Shown one piece after another: positions 53,571 to 63,383 of a stretch of 64,000 nucleotides of DNA (positions are counted from its first letter, which is position 1; every line of letters starts with the position of its first letter). The DNA is from Spodoptera frugiperda (lineage: Eukaryota > Arthropoda > Insecta > Lepidoptera > Noctuidae), in NCBI RefSeq assembly GCF_023101765.2, contig NC_064221.1, forward strand, positions 9,171,465 to 9,235,464. The letters are read 5' to 3'. Both the position numbers and the translations under genes were made by a program. The notes beneath the pieces were generated by a model. That model saw only the letters and a list, made by a program, of their open reading frames with translations. It searched no databases and had not been told where the DNA came from.

Positions 53571-54400
53571 TTTCAGTGTGTGGAAGCATTCTTAATTGAA
53601 TTTTAAATAATATGAATACCACGTCTTTAATTTTTCGAGGATGTATTCCGTCCGGTCAAATTAGCATCAAAAGTAGGGGTAAGGTTACATTGATTCGCAC
53701 CTTCCTAAAAATTGGCATGGTTGTTGGGAACCCTATTATACACAATTTGTCAATTATCCACATCAATCCGGAGTGTGAAAAAAAATTATTCAAGGTCAAA
53801 TGTTGCAAAAATCGGTTTTTTGAGTTTTTCAGCTAAACGGTAAGTTTTATAATAAAAATAGGTGAGACAAAAAGATTCATCATGCAATTATCTATAAAAA
53901 TTGTTCCTACACATTTTTCCTAAGAATCACCATTTCAAAGATACAGCGATGCAAAATGTTGAAAAAGTTGTATTCTTCATAATATGCACACGTTTCCGCG
54001 CCACCCGTGAGGTAGTGTACATGGCGCGTTTTTTTACGTGGTTTCCCCGGTAGGCCTATTCCACGATCTATTGTGCTTATGTTAAGTTAAAAAGCTATTA
54101 TAAAATGGTACTATTGTAAATAACGAGAGCGGTGTAAGTAATGTGAAAATTATTCGTCTGATAGATACTCTTCTAATGGAACATAATCCAGACTGTCTCG
54201 CTCTTCTTCGTCTTTTTCTTCTTGCTGGGTACAAATAAATTGTTCAAAGAGCGTTGCATCAGATGTCTCCCCGTCTATATCGTAATAATCCTCTTCTACT
54301 GGCTATTCAACATTGGAGCACGATTGGCCTCGACAACTAATCTCTAATTATGTGAGTGCAACTTGAGCCAGAGCCAAGAACCTCAGCCGTGCGTGAGAGC
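53571..54400. other. Duplicated non-coding block with acidic-ORF relic
   Basis: Copy of 28861-29700. The acidic minus-strand relic (about 54146-54300) is open here for about 48 codons between stops: EEDYYDIDGETSDATLFEQF, then EEKDEEERDSLDY and EEYLSDE. The family is not recognised; a transposon protein end is possible. Confidence 0.55.
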
Positions 54401-55567
54401 TCAGCGAGCGGACGACGTCATGAACATGGCCGGCTCCATCGCCACCGGCTGCTCGTTGAAATATGGGTGCTCTAACGCAGCGGCTGCTGTGATCCTTCGT
54501 GAAGGATCGTAAGTCAGAAAACCATGCAGCAAAGATAGCCCTTCTTTTGATAGTAGTTCACGACTTATCATTTTGCGCAACTCGCCCGGAGAGTAGTCGT
54601 CGAACGTGATCATTTGTACCATTGGTGATTCGCTGTAACCCGGCCAAATGGAGTCTGAAGGCGTCCCCAAAGCCATAAATATCTTGTCGATTTGGTCCAA
54701 CTCAGATGTGCCGAGAAACAGAGGCAGCAATGTTAGCAATTCCGCGAATAAGCACCCAATACTCCACATGTCGACTGGCGAGGAGTATTCGTTGAACAGC
54801 AGCAAAAGTTCAGGTGCCCGATACCAGCGCGTAACTGCGTCTGGCGTATATTGCACAGGAGGGAATTTATAGTTTCGGGCCTTGCCAAAATCTGCCACTT
54901 TCAGCACACCTTCGTTCGACAACAAGATATTGCTAGTTTGTAGATCGCAGTGTATGACGTGATGGTCGTGAAGGTGTTGTACCGCCTTCAACAACTGCTT
55001 CATCAGGCATTTCACCTGTTCTACTGAAAACAGTTGCTGGTTACTTTGCATTGTCTCCATGAAAGTCTTCAAGTCGTAGTCGATGAGCTCCATGACTATG
55101 AATACTTGGTCACATCTGGAACTCGACGCTAGTCCTCGGCCTGCGACAATATTGGGATGCTTCATCCTCAGCAACATACCAAGCTCTCTCCGAGCGGCGA
55201 TGGAGTATCCTTCCCTTTCATTTATCTTTTTGAGTTGTTTGAGAGCAACAATTTCACCCGTCCGTTTGTCTTTGGCTGCATGGATCACTCCGAATACTCC
55301 TTCATCAATTCTGTTTAGATATGTGAACTCGTCTACAGATCGAACAGATCGCCAACGCTGGTACGACGGACGGATAGGAGATTTAGCACGAGTGGTTTGT
55401 TGTTCTTCTTGTGTTTTCCTCTTGGACGTCTTGTGCTTGTGATTCTGTTTTTCCGTCGGTCTTTTGTTTTTGTAGACTCTGCCCTTTGCTGTCTTCTTCA
55501 AACCGCTTTTGCGAGACGAAGAATCATCTCGAACTCCAACTGACGTTTGATTGTTCACAGAAACCAT
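54401..55567 (-). CDS. CDK11-like kinase with altered catalytic loop (388 aa)
   Basis: Intact intronless frame, near copy of 29708-30874 with the same length. Glycine loop DEGVFG, ATP lysine K110, DFG and AVTRWYRAPE are present, and the catalytic loop again reads HCDLQTSN. Differences from the twin are scattered amino-acid changes (for example FLGTSE for FPGTSE, DDYSPGE for DDYPPGE), with no stops. Two copies both open, both with the unusual loop, argue that the loop is tolerated or selected. The neighbours (receptor fragment downstream, kinase tail upstream) are also duplicated from the 28-32 kb block. Confidence 0.8.
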   Translation of the reverse strand: MVSVNNQTSVGVRDDSSSRKSGLKKTAKGRVYKNKRPTEKQNHKHKTSKRKTQEEQQTTRAKSPIRPSYQRWRSVRSVDEFTYLNRIDEGVFGVIHAAKDKRTGEIVALKQLKKINEREGYSIAARRELGMLLRMKHPNIVAGRGLASSSRCDQVFIVMELIDYDLKTFMETMQSNQQLFSVEQVKCLMKQLLKAVQHLHDHHVIHCDLQTSNILLSNEGVLKVADFGKARNYKFPPVQYTPDAVTRWYRAPELLLLFNEYSSPVDMWSIGCLFAELLTLLPLFLGTSELDQIDKIFMALGTPSDSIWPGYSESPMVQMITFDDYSPGELRKMISRELLSKEGLSLLHGFLTYDPSRRITAAAALEHPYFNEQPVAMEPAMFMTSSAR

Positions 55568-55614
55568 GATTTAAAGATATTTTAAACCAACAATCACTTT
55601 ACTTCGAAATGCGT

Positions 55615-55679
55615 AGATAGTCACTGTCTGCAGTCGAAACTGTAAGTGTGCACGTTTTTGAAAAAACCTCCCTTATATA
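55615..55679 (-). promoter_or_regulatory. Kinase core promoter
   Basis: Minus-strand TATATAA at 55673-55679, 112 bp from the ATG, with CGACTGCAGACAGTGACT between. Confidence 0.65.
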
Positions 55680-56395
55680 GTCCACAGGCCCATAGCGTTT
55701 CTATTGTCCCCTGAATTGATTTTGACCAATATTTGTAGAATTAGTCTCGTTTTCAGATAAGGATTTTAATAACAATAGGTGATAAGCAAATAATAGAAAA
55801 TAATCCTTTACACCTTTTAAAGATAATACATTTATTTTCCCACGCATCCGAATAGATAAGAGAGCACAATGAGGTAGTTTTACCAAATGGTTAAATTCAA
55901 TACATTTTTGTGATTTTAAAAACAATAATTAGTTTTCTTAGTATTAGTGAGACAAAGGGACGGTACTACTTGATTGTTCACTAAAACTTTGGAGGATATG
56001 TTTAAGACTCTGCACTGAAAAGGACGGAGCACATGTGTATATAGGTATATACGGCAAATGTCTACAATATTATTATGCTGAACAGTTTCATTGATTTTTG
56101 TTAAGAGTATTTCTGTCTTTTTATTTTTCTTCTAGCTAATATATTGCAGATTGAAACGAAAAAATTGCTTAAATTGTCAACATATTTATTACATAGTTAG
56201 TCATTACATAATATCATTGATAATACATAAGAAACTTAACAAAATTATTAATGTACTATATATATTCACTGGAACAATCGTAATTTTTATAGTTCGGCAA
56301 CGCAGCTTTGAACACCTTTATTGTCGCCAATTGCTACCATTCTGTGATTCTCCAGATATTTTGCCGATTCTTTTCATTAAAACCGAGGGCTGGTT
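55680..56395. other. Shared kinase flanks, no gene
   Basis: Copy of 30987-31700: upstream flank of one kinase followed by the 3' flank of the kinase fragment at 56396-56690. Confidence 0.55.
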
Positions 56396-56690
56396 CATCA
56401 GATAGACCCATCCGTGTCAGGGACTGAGCTGCAGCTGCGGGGTGTCCTCCGACTTGGCGGGCCACGTCGGCATCATGTCCGGTTCGATCGCCACTGGCTG
56501 TTCTTTGAAGTATGCATGATCCAAAGCGGCGGCTGCTGTTATTCTATTCACTGGATCATACAACAAAAAGTTTTGCAGTAGAGATACCCCATCATCAGAA
56601 AGTAGATTGCTTCGTACCATTGAACGGCGGCCGCAAAGAAATCAATTCTGCAAATATGCAGCCAATACTCCACGTATCGATGTCCTTGCC
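56396..56690 (-). pseudogene. CDK11-like kinase C-terminal fragment
   Basis: Minus-strand copy of the end of 31733-32959: LLSDDGVSLLQNFLLYDP, AAAALDHAYFKEQPVAIEP, PTWPAKSED, QLQLSP, preceded by a scrap around STWSIGCIFAEL with a deletion. It breaks off at about 56687, where plus-strand receptor sequence begins. Confidence 0.75.
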
Positions 56691-57499
56691 AAATGTGTTT
56701 CATTTATCGCTAGCATAATGTGTATGTTCTCATACACATACACTTTCTACACATCTCATAACCTGGGCTTTTTATTTGTAAATCCTAATTTAGAATCATT
56801 TCTAGGTTTTTTACACACCACCTTTTGTTGTATAGGTTTTGCAATGAATTTTATTACGGTCGTTCGCAGCAAACAGTCTTTAAAGTTCATTTTAATATTC
56901 CAAAGAGTCCAGAGAGCCCTCAATAATAAAACTGATACAAAACAAACTATCGTCTACAATTGGACCACTGTAATAATTACTTTGATATACTATTTTATTT
57001 ACAATGGTGGTCTTTACTATTTTGCACATTTATCCATCTATTATGCCATCGGTTGCCTTTGTACAATATCTTTAATCGATTTTAATATGGTTTATATCAT
57101 ACAAATAATGAAGATGTTGAATAATAAAGTGGAACTGTGGGACATCGAAGTTAAACATTGTGTAGAACTGGAAGACCGACACGGAGGGCATTACTGGAGG
57201 AAACTGTTTCAGACATACGTCGATATATTGGAGTGTTATAATATACATAACGTTTGCTATCAGGCATTTGTGAGTCACATTTTGGGTTGTTTTGTATTGA
57301 TACAAGCGTGTATTTGTACATTTATAAAAAAGCTATTACAAGATTAATTTACACAATACTAATATATGTCCATTCTGCAGATTGCTTACTACCTCATCGA
57401 CGTACTCATCCATTCTCTTGTATATATTCGAATTGTAATATTAATGTTGCATGACGATGGTGACAACATTTCAGTAAGTAATGATTTTATTTTTCCTTA

Positions 57500-59355
57500 T
57501 TTTTTTTTTTTTACATTTAATGGGTCGACGTTTGACCGCTATCTCACCTGATGGTAAGTGATGATGCGGCCTACGGTGGAGCACGTCTGCCCATAAGCAA
57601 CCTATTCACTCGGGCCTTGAAGACACCCAGGTTATACCCATCAGGAAACACAGACTCCGGCAAGGAGTTCCACTCCCTAGCAGTTCGCACAAGGAAGCTT
57701 GAAGCGAAGCGCTTCGTGCGAGTTGGTGGGATATCTACCATGAAGCGGTGACGCCTCGCCGATTGTCTTGTGGTTCGATGATGAAAAGGACTAGGGGGAA
57801 TCAAGTTGTGCAATTCCCCCGCACACTCTCCGAAATGTATCCGGTAAAAAACGGAAAGGCTTGCGACCTTGCGCCTGTGTTCAAGGCTTTGAAGCCGGGC
57901 CTCCACAAGCGCATCATCGTTGATGAGCTTCTTGGCACGCCTTTCAATGTGTTCGAGCGCATCTAGCTGGCATTTAGCCGAGCCGTCCCAAAGGTGAGAA
58001 CAGTACTCCATACATGACCGAACCTGCGCTTGGTACAGGCTCAGCAGTTGTTTCGGTGTGAAGTACCGTCTCACCTTCGAGAGGATACCCAACTTCCTAC
58101 CAGCCAGATGCGCCTTCGACTCTATATAAGAGCCGAAGTTTAGCGTTGGCGATAGAGTTACGCCAAGAAGCTCTAGATGATCCGATATTGGAACGGATAC
58201 ATTTCGGAAAGTAGGAGCCAGCGGAAATTGACTCCGTTTGGCAGAGAATAGACACGCCTGGGTTTTGGTAGCGTTGAACTTGACCAAGTTGGCGTCACCC
58301 CAATCGGAGACCGCCTTCAAGGACGAGTTCAACCGTTCGACCATGGATTCTCTTAGAGACTGGATCTGTGTTCCGCTAGTCCGCGCATCGGACACATACC
58401 TTTCAACAACTGTGCTGTCATCTGCATACCCAAAGATACCGGGCTTAAGCAGGTCGTTGATGTGCAGCAAAAAGAGCGTTGCTGAAAGTACTGACCTCTG
58501 AGGGACTCCGGCGTTGATACCAAATTGGTCAGACGAGCAGCCATCGATGACTACTCGAATTGACCGATCCCTCAGGAAGTCTGCAATCCATCTGCACAGA
58601 TCAGCGGGAAGTCCATATGCAGGAAGCTTGCCGATAAGGCTGTCGTGCCAAACCCTGTCAAAGGCCTTCGATATATCGAGAGAGACCGCTATTGCCTCCC
58701 CGTGCTTCTCGATGGCCTCGCTCCAAATGTGGGTGGCATACGCAAGAAGGTCCCCAGTGGATCGGTTGCGGCGAAACCCATACTGCTGATCGCTGAGGAG
58801 GTCGTTACCTTCAAGGTATGCCAGGAGCCGGTTGTTGAGTACACGTTCCATACTCTTACAGAGTATGGACGTGACCGAGATTGGTCGGTAATTGTTAGGG
58901 TCGGCACGACTACCTTTTTTGGGCACAGGCTGCACGTTGGCCAGCTTCCATGCAACCGGCACTTGACCAGTCTCCAAGGAAAGTCGAAACAGGCGTGTCA
59001 GGATTGGAGACAACTCAGGCGCACAGGTTTTTAAAACCACGGCCGGGATTCCGTCGGGGCCACTGGCCTTGTTCACGTCGAGATTACGCAACGTCTTATA
59101 CACCTCCTTCTGTCGGATGCGAATTTTCGACATTTTCGTCTCGCATACGTTATTTAGAGAAGGAGGTATAGCGCCACCAGTATCAAGACGTGAAGATTCC
59201 GCAAATAGAGAAGCAAACAGGTTTGCCTTCTCTACCGCGGTGTGTGCCAGCGTCCCGTTAGGCCCCAGGAGAGGTGGGAGTGAAGGGCGGCAGAAGTTCG
59301 ATTCAACCGCCTTGGCCAGGGACCAGAATGCTTTACTACCCGCTGGGTAAGAAGC
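57500..59355 (-). mobile_element. 5'-truncated jockey-like LINE with intact RT frame
   Basis: Sits antisense inside receptor intron 2. The minus-strand frame is open from about 59350 to 57571. It encodes the end of the region before the polymerase (KAFWSLAKAVESNF), then NKASGPDGIPAVVLK, NYRPISVTSILCKSMERVL, GFRRNRSTGDLLAY, VSLDISKAFDRVWH (motif A), GVPQRSVLS (variant of VPQGSVLG), GYADDSTV (motif C), LGVTLSPTLNF and a C-terminal region with CMEYCSHLW. The 3' end has a poly(A) tract (T run near 57498-57511). The endonuclease is missing by 5' truncation. Confidence 0.85.
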
Positions 59356-59694
59356 CAGTATTCTCTACATATAAACCGATTTCTATTGGTAGTTATGAAA
59401 CGTGCAAAAGAATGTAAACGCAATGTTGGATATGTGTTAACTAAAGTTTATCGTGTCCAGGGTTACGTCGTTAGTCACTTTTTTAACATTTTTTTTATGA
59501 AAGCAAAATAAATGTATTTCAAATTATTTTTGTTACAGAACATTTCAATAATAATATCGATATTTCTATCTACTTGGGTGTTCAAGAATTTTTATTGGCA
59601 AGCGAAATTGATACATCAGTATGAGAAGTTTTACATTGCTGTTCAAAAAGTGCACGATACTTGCACATGTATATTGAAGACTACACATTCTAGT

Positions 59695-59830
59695 TAGTAT
59701 AAGACAAATATGACGTTGGACCCAAAATGTTCCCTTGGGGAACTCCTTGAATGTTCCTTATTTGTACCAACAAGATCTATTAAAGTAATGACAGATTCGT
59801 TAGTAATTGGTTTATGGACAAGATAGTACA
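59695..59830 (-). mobile_element. Reverse transcriptase relic in receptor intron 3
   Basis: Minus strand near 59710-59755 reads GVPQGNILGPT, a reverse transcriptase motif, directly after receptor exon 3, at the same place as the relics at 26245 and 43020. Confidence 0.5.
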
Positions 59831-60215
59831 TGTCGTAGTATGTTTTTCTTGTATAAATTTAGTTTTTCTGAAGTAAATTTTATATGAACGCGTTTAAGCG
59901 CTAGACAAATCTAAATATAGCAGCGTAATCAAAGACTTAAAATAATATACATACAAGCTTTTTGCCATCAAATTTTTCACCTATGAAAAGGTGCAAAAAA
60001 TCCTAAATATCATTGATGTCACGTTATTCAATGTGCTGTTTTACTTCACAGGTGCAGAGAAAAAGCTATGTAAGAACATGCTACGCTTGCACCGAGCGTC
60101 ATTCAGCAAGATGAGTCTGTACGGCATGTTCCACGTGGACGCTGCGTTACAACAGGGGCTGACGATGCTCCTTACTGAATATACTGTTGTATTGTTACAG
60201 TTTGCCTTATTATAG

Positions 60216-60652
60216 TTACATTTGCGATATATAATTATTCATATTTTACGTTTACCTTTTCTCAACCTCAGCCTATAAAGCGCTCAAGAAATTTTATTAC
60301 CCATATCATTATTTGGACAGAAAATCTTGTATGGTTATGTAATAATAGGTAAGTATTTTCCAAGGTTTTTGTATTGTAAGTTAACCTGTTTTTTTTTTTA
60401 ATTTAATCAAATGAAACCTATGTTGTTATGCGAATGAAGTAAAAGCTCTAAAATCTACTTCGTTATTTTGATGCGGTAAGTTAAATATATTGACTTAGTT
60501 ATTTCTTAATGCAAGTAAGCAACTAAAACATTTTGTAATATTAGTATAGATTCATTATCTGATCGTCCAATATATTCGGTGGAGTTAGTAATTCAAGTAC
60601 TTCGTGTTACTGTAGTAATTGCTTTGAACGACATCGTCATTAGCCATCGATT
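60216..60652. other. Receptor intergenic region
   Basis: 437 bp between two receptor genes in the same orientation. AT-rich; no TATA box can be named with confidence. Confidence 0.4.
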
Positions 60653-63007
60653 ATGAAGTCAGTTGTAGGCCACGCCTGTACAAAAATGAAGATATTTCGA
60701 AATTATCCACAAAAATTGTCTATTAAAGTTGTTCTAATGAATATATTAGATAAAGAAGTGCAATCAATGCTTTTACCACTGAACATGCTGCAATATCTAA
60801 TGTGCTGTCCAAAGTACCGCATCAAATACGATTTTATAATACCAAATAACTTCATGACTGGCTTCGTTTCTCTGATTGCTAATATAGTGTTCATAGCTGC
60901 ATTCACTTATACCTTATACGGAAGTAATTTCTACGGTCCAAAACATACAGAAGAAAATAATTTCTTATTCTTTATGACTGTGTTCGACAGTATCTTCTAC
61001 TCTTTAGGTTTCGTCTTGGATTTTGTAATCGGGATTGTTCAAAGCAAACAATCTATTAGGATCGTTTTAATCTTCCAACAAGTGCACAGGTTTCTTAACA
61101 ATAAAATCAATACCAAACAGACTATCATCTGGAATTGGGTTGTTGTGCTTCTCGAGATAATATGCAATTTAATTTACCACACCGTTTTTTCTTTCTGTAC
61201 CTATATACCTATCGAATTCACTATTTCAAATGCCACAGTAACATTTTTGGATTTCAATATTATTTGTACAATACAAGTTATCAAGATGTTGAAGAACAAA
61301 GTTGATTTGTGGAACACTCAAGCTAAATACGGTGGGGATCTGGAAGACAGGCACGGAGGACATTACTGGAAGAAACTGTTTCAGACGTACGTTGATATAT
61401 TGGAGTGCTATGATCTACATAACGAATGCTATCGAGCGTTTGTAAGTTTCTAATACTACTTAACTTATGTTCATCATTTATCTTATACCATTTGTTTTAT
61501 GTTTTACAAGCCCAATCACAGTCGACACTCTTTAATTTAAACTTTCGAACCTTTCTATATTTTGAATTTATCACGAGGTCCCTAAAAATTTCTTTAAATT
61601 TCAAAATAAATTGATACATTTTATACACTTGGTAATTCTAATAAAAAGCTTGTAGCTTTGAACGTGCTATTTTCATATGATTTCTTTTTTATGCAGATTT
61701 TATATTACACTTCTGAAGTTTTGGTCCATACTCTTGTCTACATTGAAATGTCGATCCACATAGTTTTCTATCTCTTAGAGGAAGAATATGTGAGTATTGC
61801 TTAAAGTTAGCTATACTAGCGTTGTAATAAGATAAAGGCTAAAGTTGAGTAAACATGTGAAAACTATTGTTCTAATGGAGAATTTAACTTTTATTTTCAA
61901 AAATTCTGGATTGTATTAAATGAACAACGGCCTCGTTGGTCGGATGGTCCCAAGGGCAAGGATTCTCGGGTTCAATCCCGAAACGCACTAAGTATTACTG
62001 GGTTTTTCGAAAGTTTCTTTTTTAAAATTGTGCCCAGTATATGGCAATAGGCTAACCCCACAATACATGGGACTTATAACACAAATGTTAAAAAGTGGGT
62101 GTACACTGTACAGTGGCATAACGTACCGTAATATCCACCTCTGCCTATCCCTTCGGGCATAAAAGGTGTGAAGATACGAGTACTGAACAACTATTGACAG
62201 TTTATTTTTGTTACAGAACCAAGGGCTTTTTATAATACTAATGTTATTGTTTGCGTGGCTACTGAAAAACTTCACTTTGTTAACAATTTTAATACATCAA
62301 TATGAAATGTTTTACATGGCAGTTCAAAACGTTCAGGATACTTGCTCGCTTATATTGATGACAACAAAATGTGGTGAGCTTCTTTAGTATTATCTTAGAT
62401 TAAAGATACGGGATGACGTGACCACTTTAACGTATCTTAAAATTTTATTTTGTCATAATTATCCTCCCTTTTTTTGAAATATCATGAGAAAGGCCTCACC
62501 AGAACGCCACACCAAATTTGCGGGCGCGGGTGCAGTCATGAAATTTCAAACACATAGGATTAAATGGAAGTATTTAAGAATAAAATGTGGACGCGGTGTA
62601 AGTAGTGTTCATCGTCGCGATGGCCCGCGCAAAGATATTAGTCGTGTGAAGGCATATACATAGACGATTCACTCGTTGTATATAATATAGCTTCTGATAA
62701 ATTATTACAACGTAAATTCATAAATGTAAACATTTGTATGAACATAAAATGTTTCAGTATTACTAATTACGAGCTACATGGGTAAAGTTAGATTATAAAT
62801 AAAGCCTTGATATCTCTTTAAGTGGTTGCTACTTTTTTTATAGACGACGAAAAACGGCTATGTAAGAACATGCTACGCTTGCACCGAGCGTCATTCAGCA
62901 AGATGAGTCTGTACGGCATGTTCCACGTGGACGCTGCGTTACACCAAGGATTGATGTTGCTTCTTACGGAATACACTGCTGTATTGCTGTCGTTTGCATT
63001 ACTGTAA
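60653..63007 (+). CDS. Gustatory receptor (7tm_7 family), four exons, 400 aa
   Basis: Complete gene. Exons 60653-61441 (263 codons), 61697-61789 (31 codons), 62217-62373 (157 nt), 62844-63007 (164 nt, stop TAA). Splice sites are GT/AG with phases 0, 0, 1, as in the other receptors. A second Met at codon 12 (60686) is an alternative start and agrees better with homologues. Membrane spans include FMTGFVSLIANIVFIAAFTY, VFDSIFYSLGFVLDFVIGIV and ILMLLFAWLLKNF. The loop DFNIICTIQVIKMLKNKV and RHGGHYWKKLFQTYVDILE are family hallmarks. The C-terminus reads LLTEYTAVLLSFALL, where the usual QF is SF. Likely a chemosensory cation channel with unknown ligand. Confidence 0.88.
61918..62180 (+). mobile_element. 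tRNA-derived SINE in receptor intron 2
   Basis: Starts ACGGCCTCGTTGGTCGGATG and contains GGGTTCAATCCC, close to the RNA polymerase III B box (GGTTCRANNCC). The body ends near CCTTCGGGCATAAAAGG. It is not a tRNA gene because no complete cloverleaf follows. Intronic and in sense orientation. Confidence 0.7.
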
Positions 63008-63383
63008 TCCTTCATTAAATTATTTAACTGCATTTCCTTAATATACTTCATTGAATATGTCATATTTTTCTTTTGTTCCCATCTGAACATCAATGATAGT
63101 CATTAGGACTATTACTGGACTATCTAAGTTTTGTATCGTATTCCTTACTGATACTAGTTACATCAATTTCGTTGATCACATTACTGTCACTTTTAAGTTA
63201 TTATCTCAATATTTATCAATCAATCAATCATATTTAAGACGTTTTATATTGACATCTACGAAAGTAGATTGTGTAATAAGCACTCATTGTATATCATTAT
63301 TATTTTACTTACTTACTAGTAATATATTATTTGTAAACATAATATTTCTAACGTTAGTTGTAAGATTGTTATACAAGAATAAA
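63008..63383. other. Receptor intergenic region
   Basis: Short AT-rich spacer between consecutive same-strand receptors. Nothing recognised. Confidence 0.4.

Larger units (their letters stand above)
56687..60215 (+). pseudogene. Gustatory receptor lacking its 5' end, fused to antisense kinase
   Basis: Four exons: 56687-57269, 57381-57473 (31 codons), 59539-59692 (154 nt), 60052-60215 (164 nt, stop). Splice sites are GT/AG and phases match the intact receptors. The first 60 or so codons of the family are missing. An open frame from ATG 56607 enters the receptor in phase, supplying about 26 residues from antisense kinase DNA. The remaining protein still holds the first membrane span (CVSFIASIMCMFSYTYTFY), the DFNMVYIIQIMKML loop, RHGGHYWRKLFQTYVDILE and the C-terminal signature TEYTVVLLQFALL. 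Intron 2 carries a LINE and intron 3 a reverse transcriptase relic. It could be a functional chimera or a pseudogene. Confidence 0.75.

Noticed and set aside
58238..59034. Plus-strand open frames inside the LINE
   Set aside because: They are shadows of the minus-strand reverse transcriptase frame, which has all the expected motifs.
61920..61990. Possible tRNA gene
   Set aside because: A B-box-like GGGTTCAATCCC is present, but no acceptor-stem pairing or anticodon arm could be completed, and the sequence runs on as a repeat. Called a tRNA-derived SINE instead.
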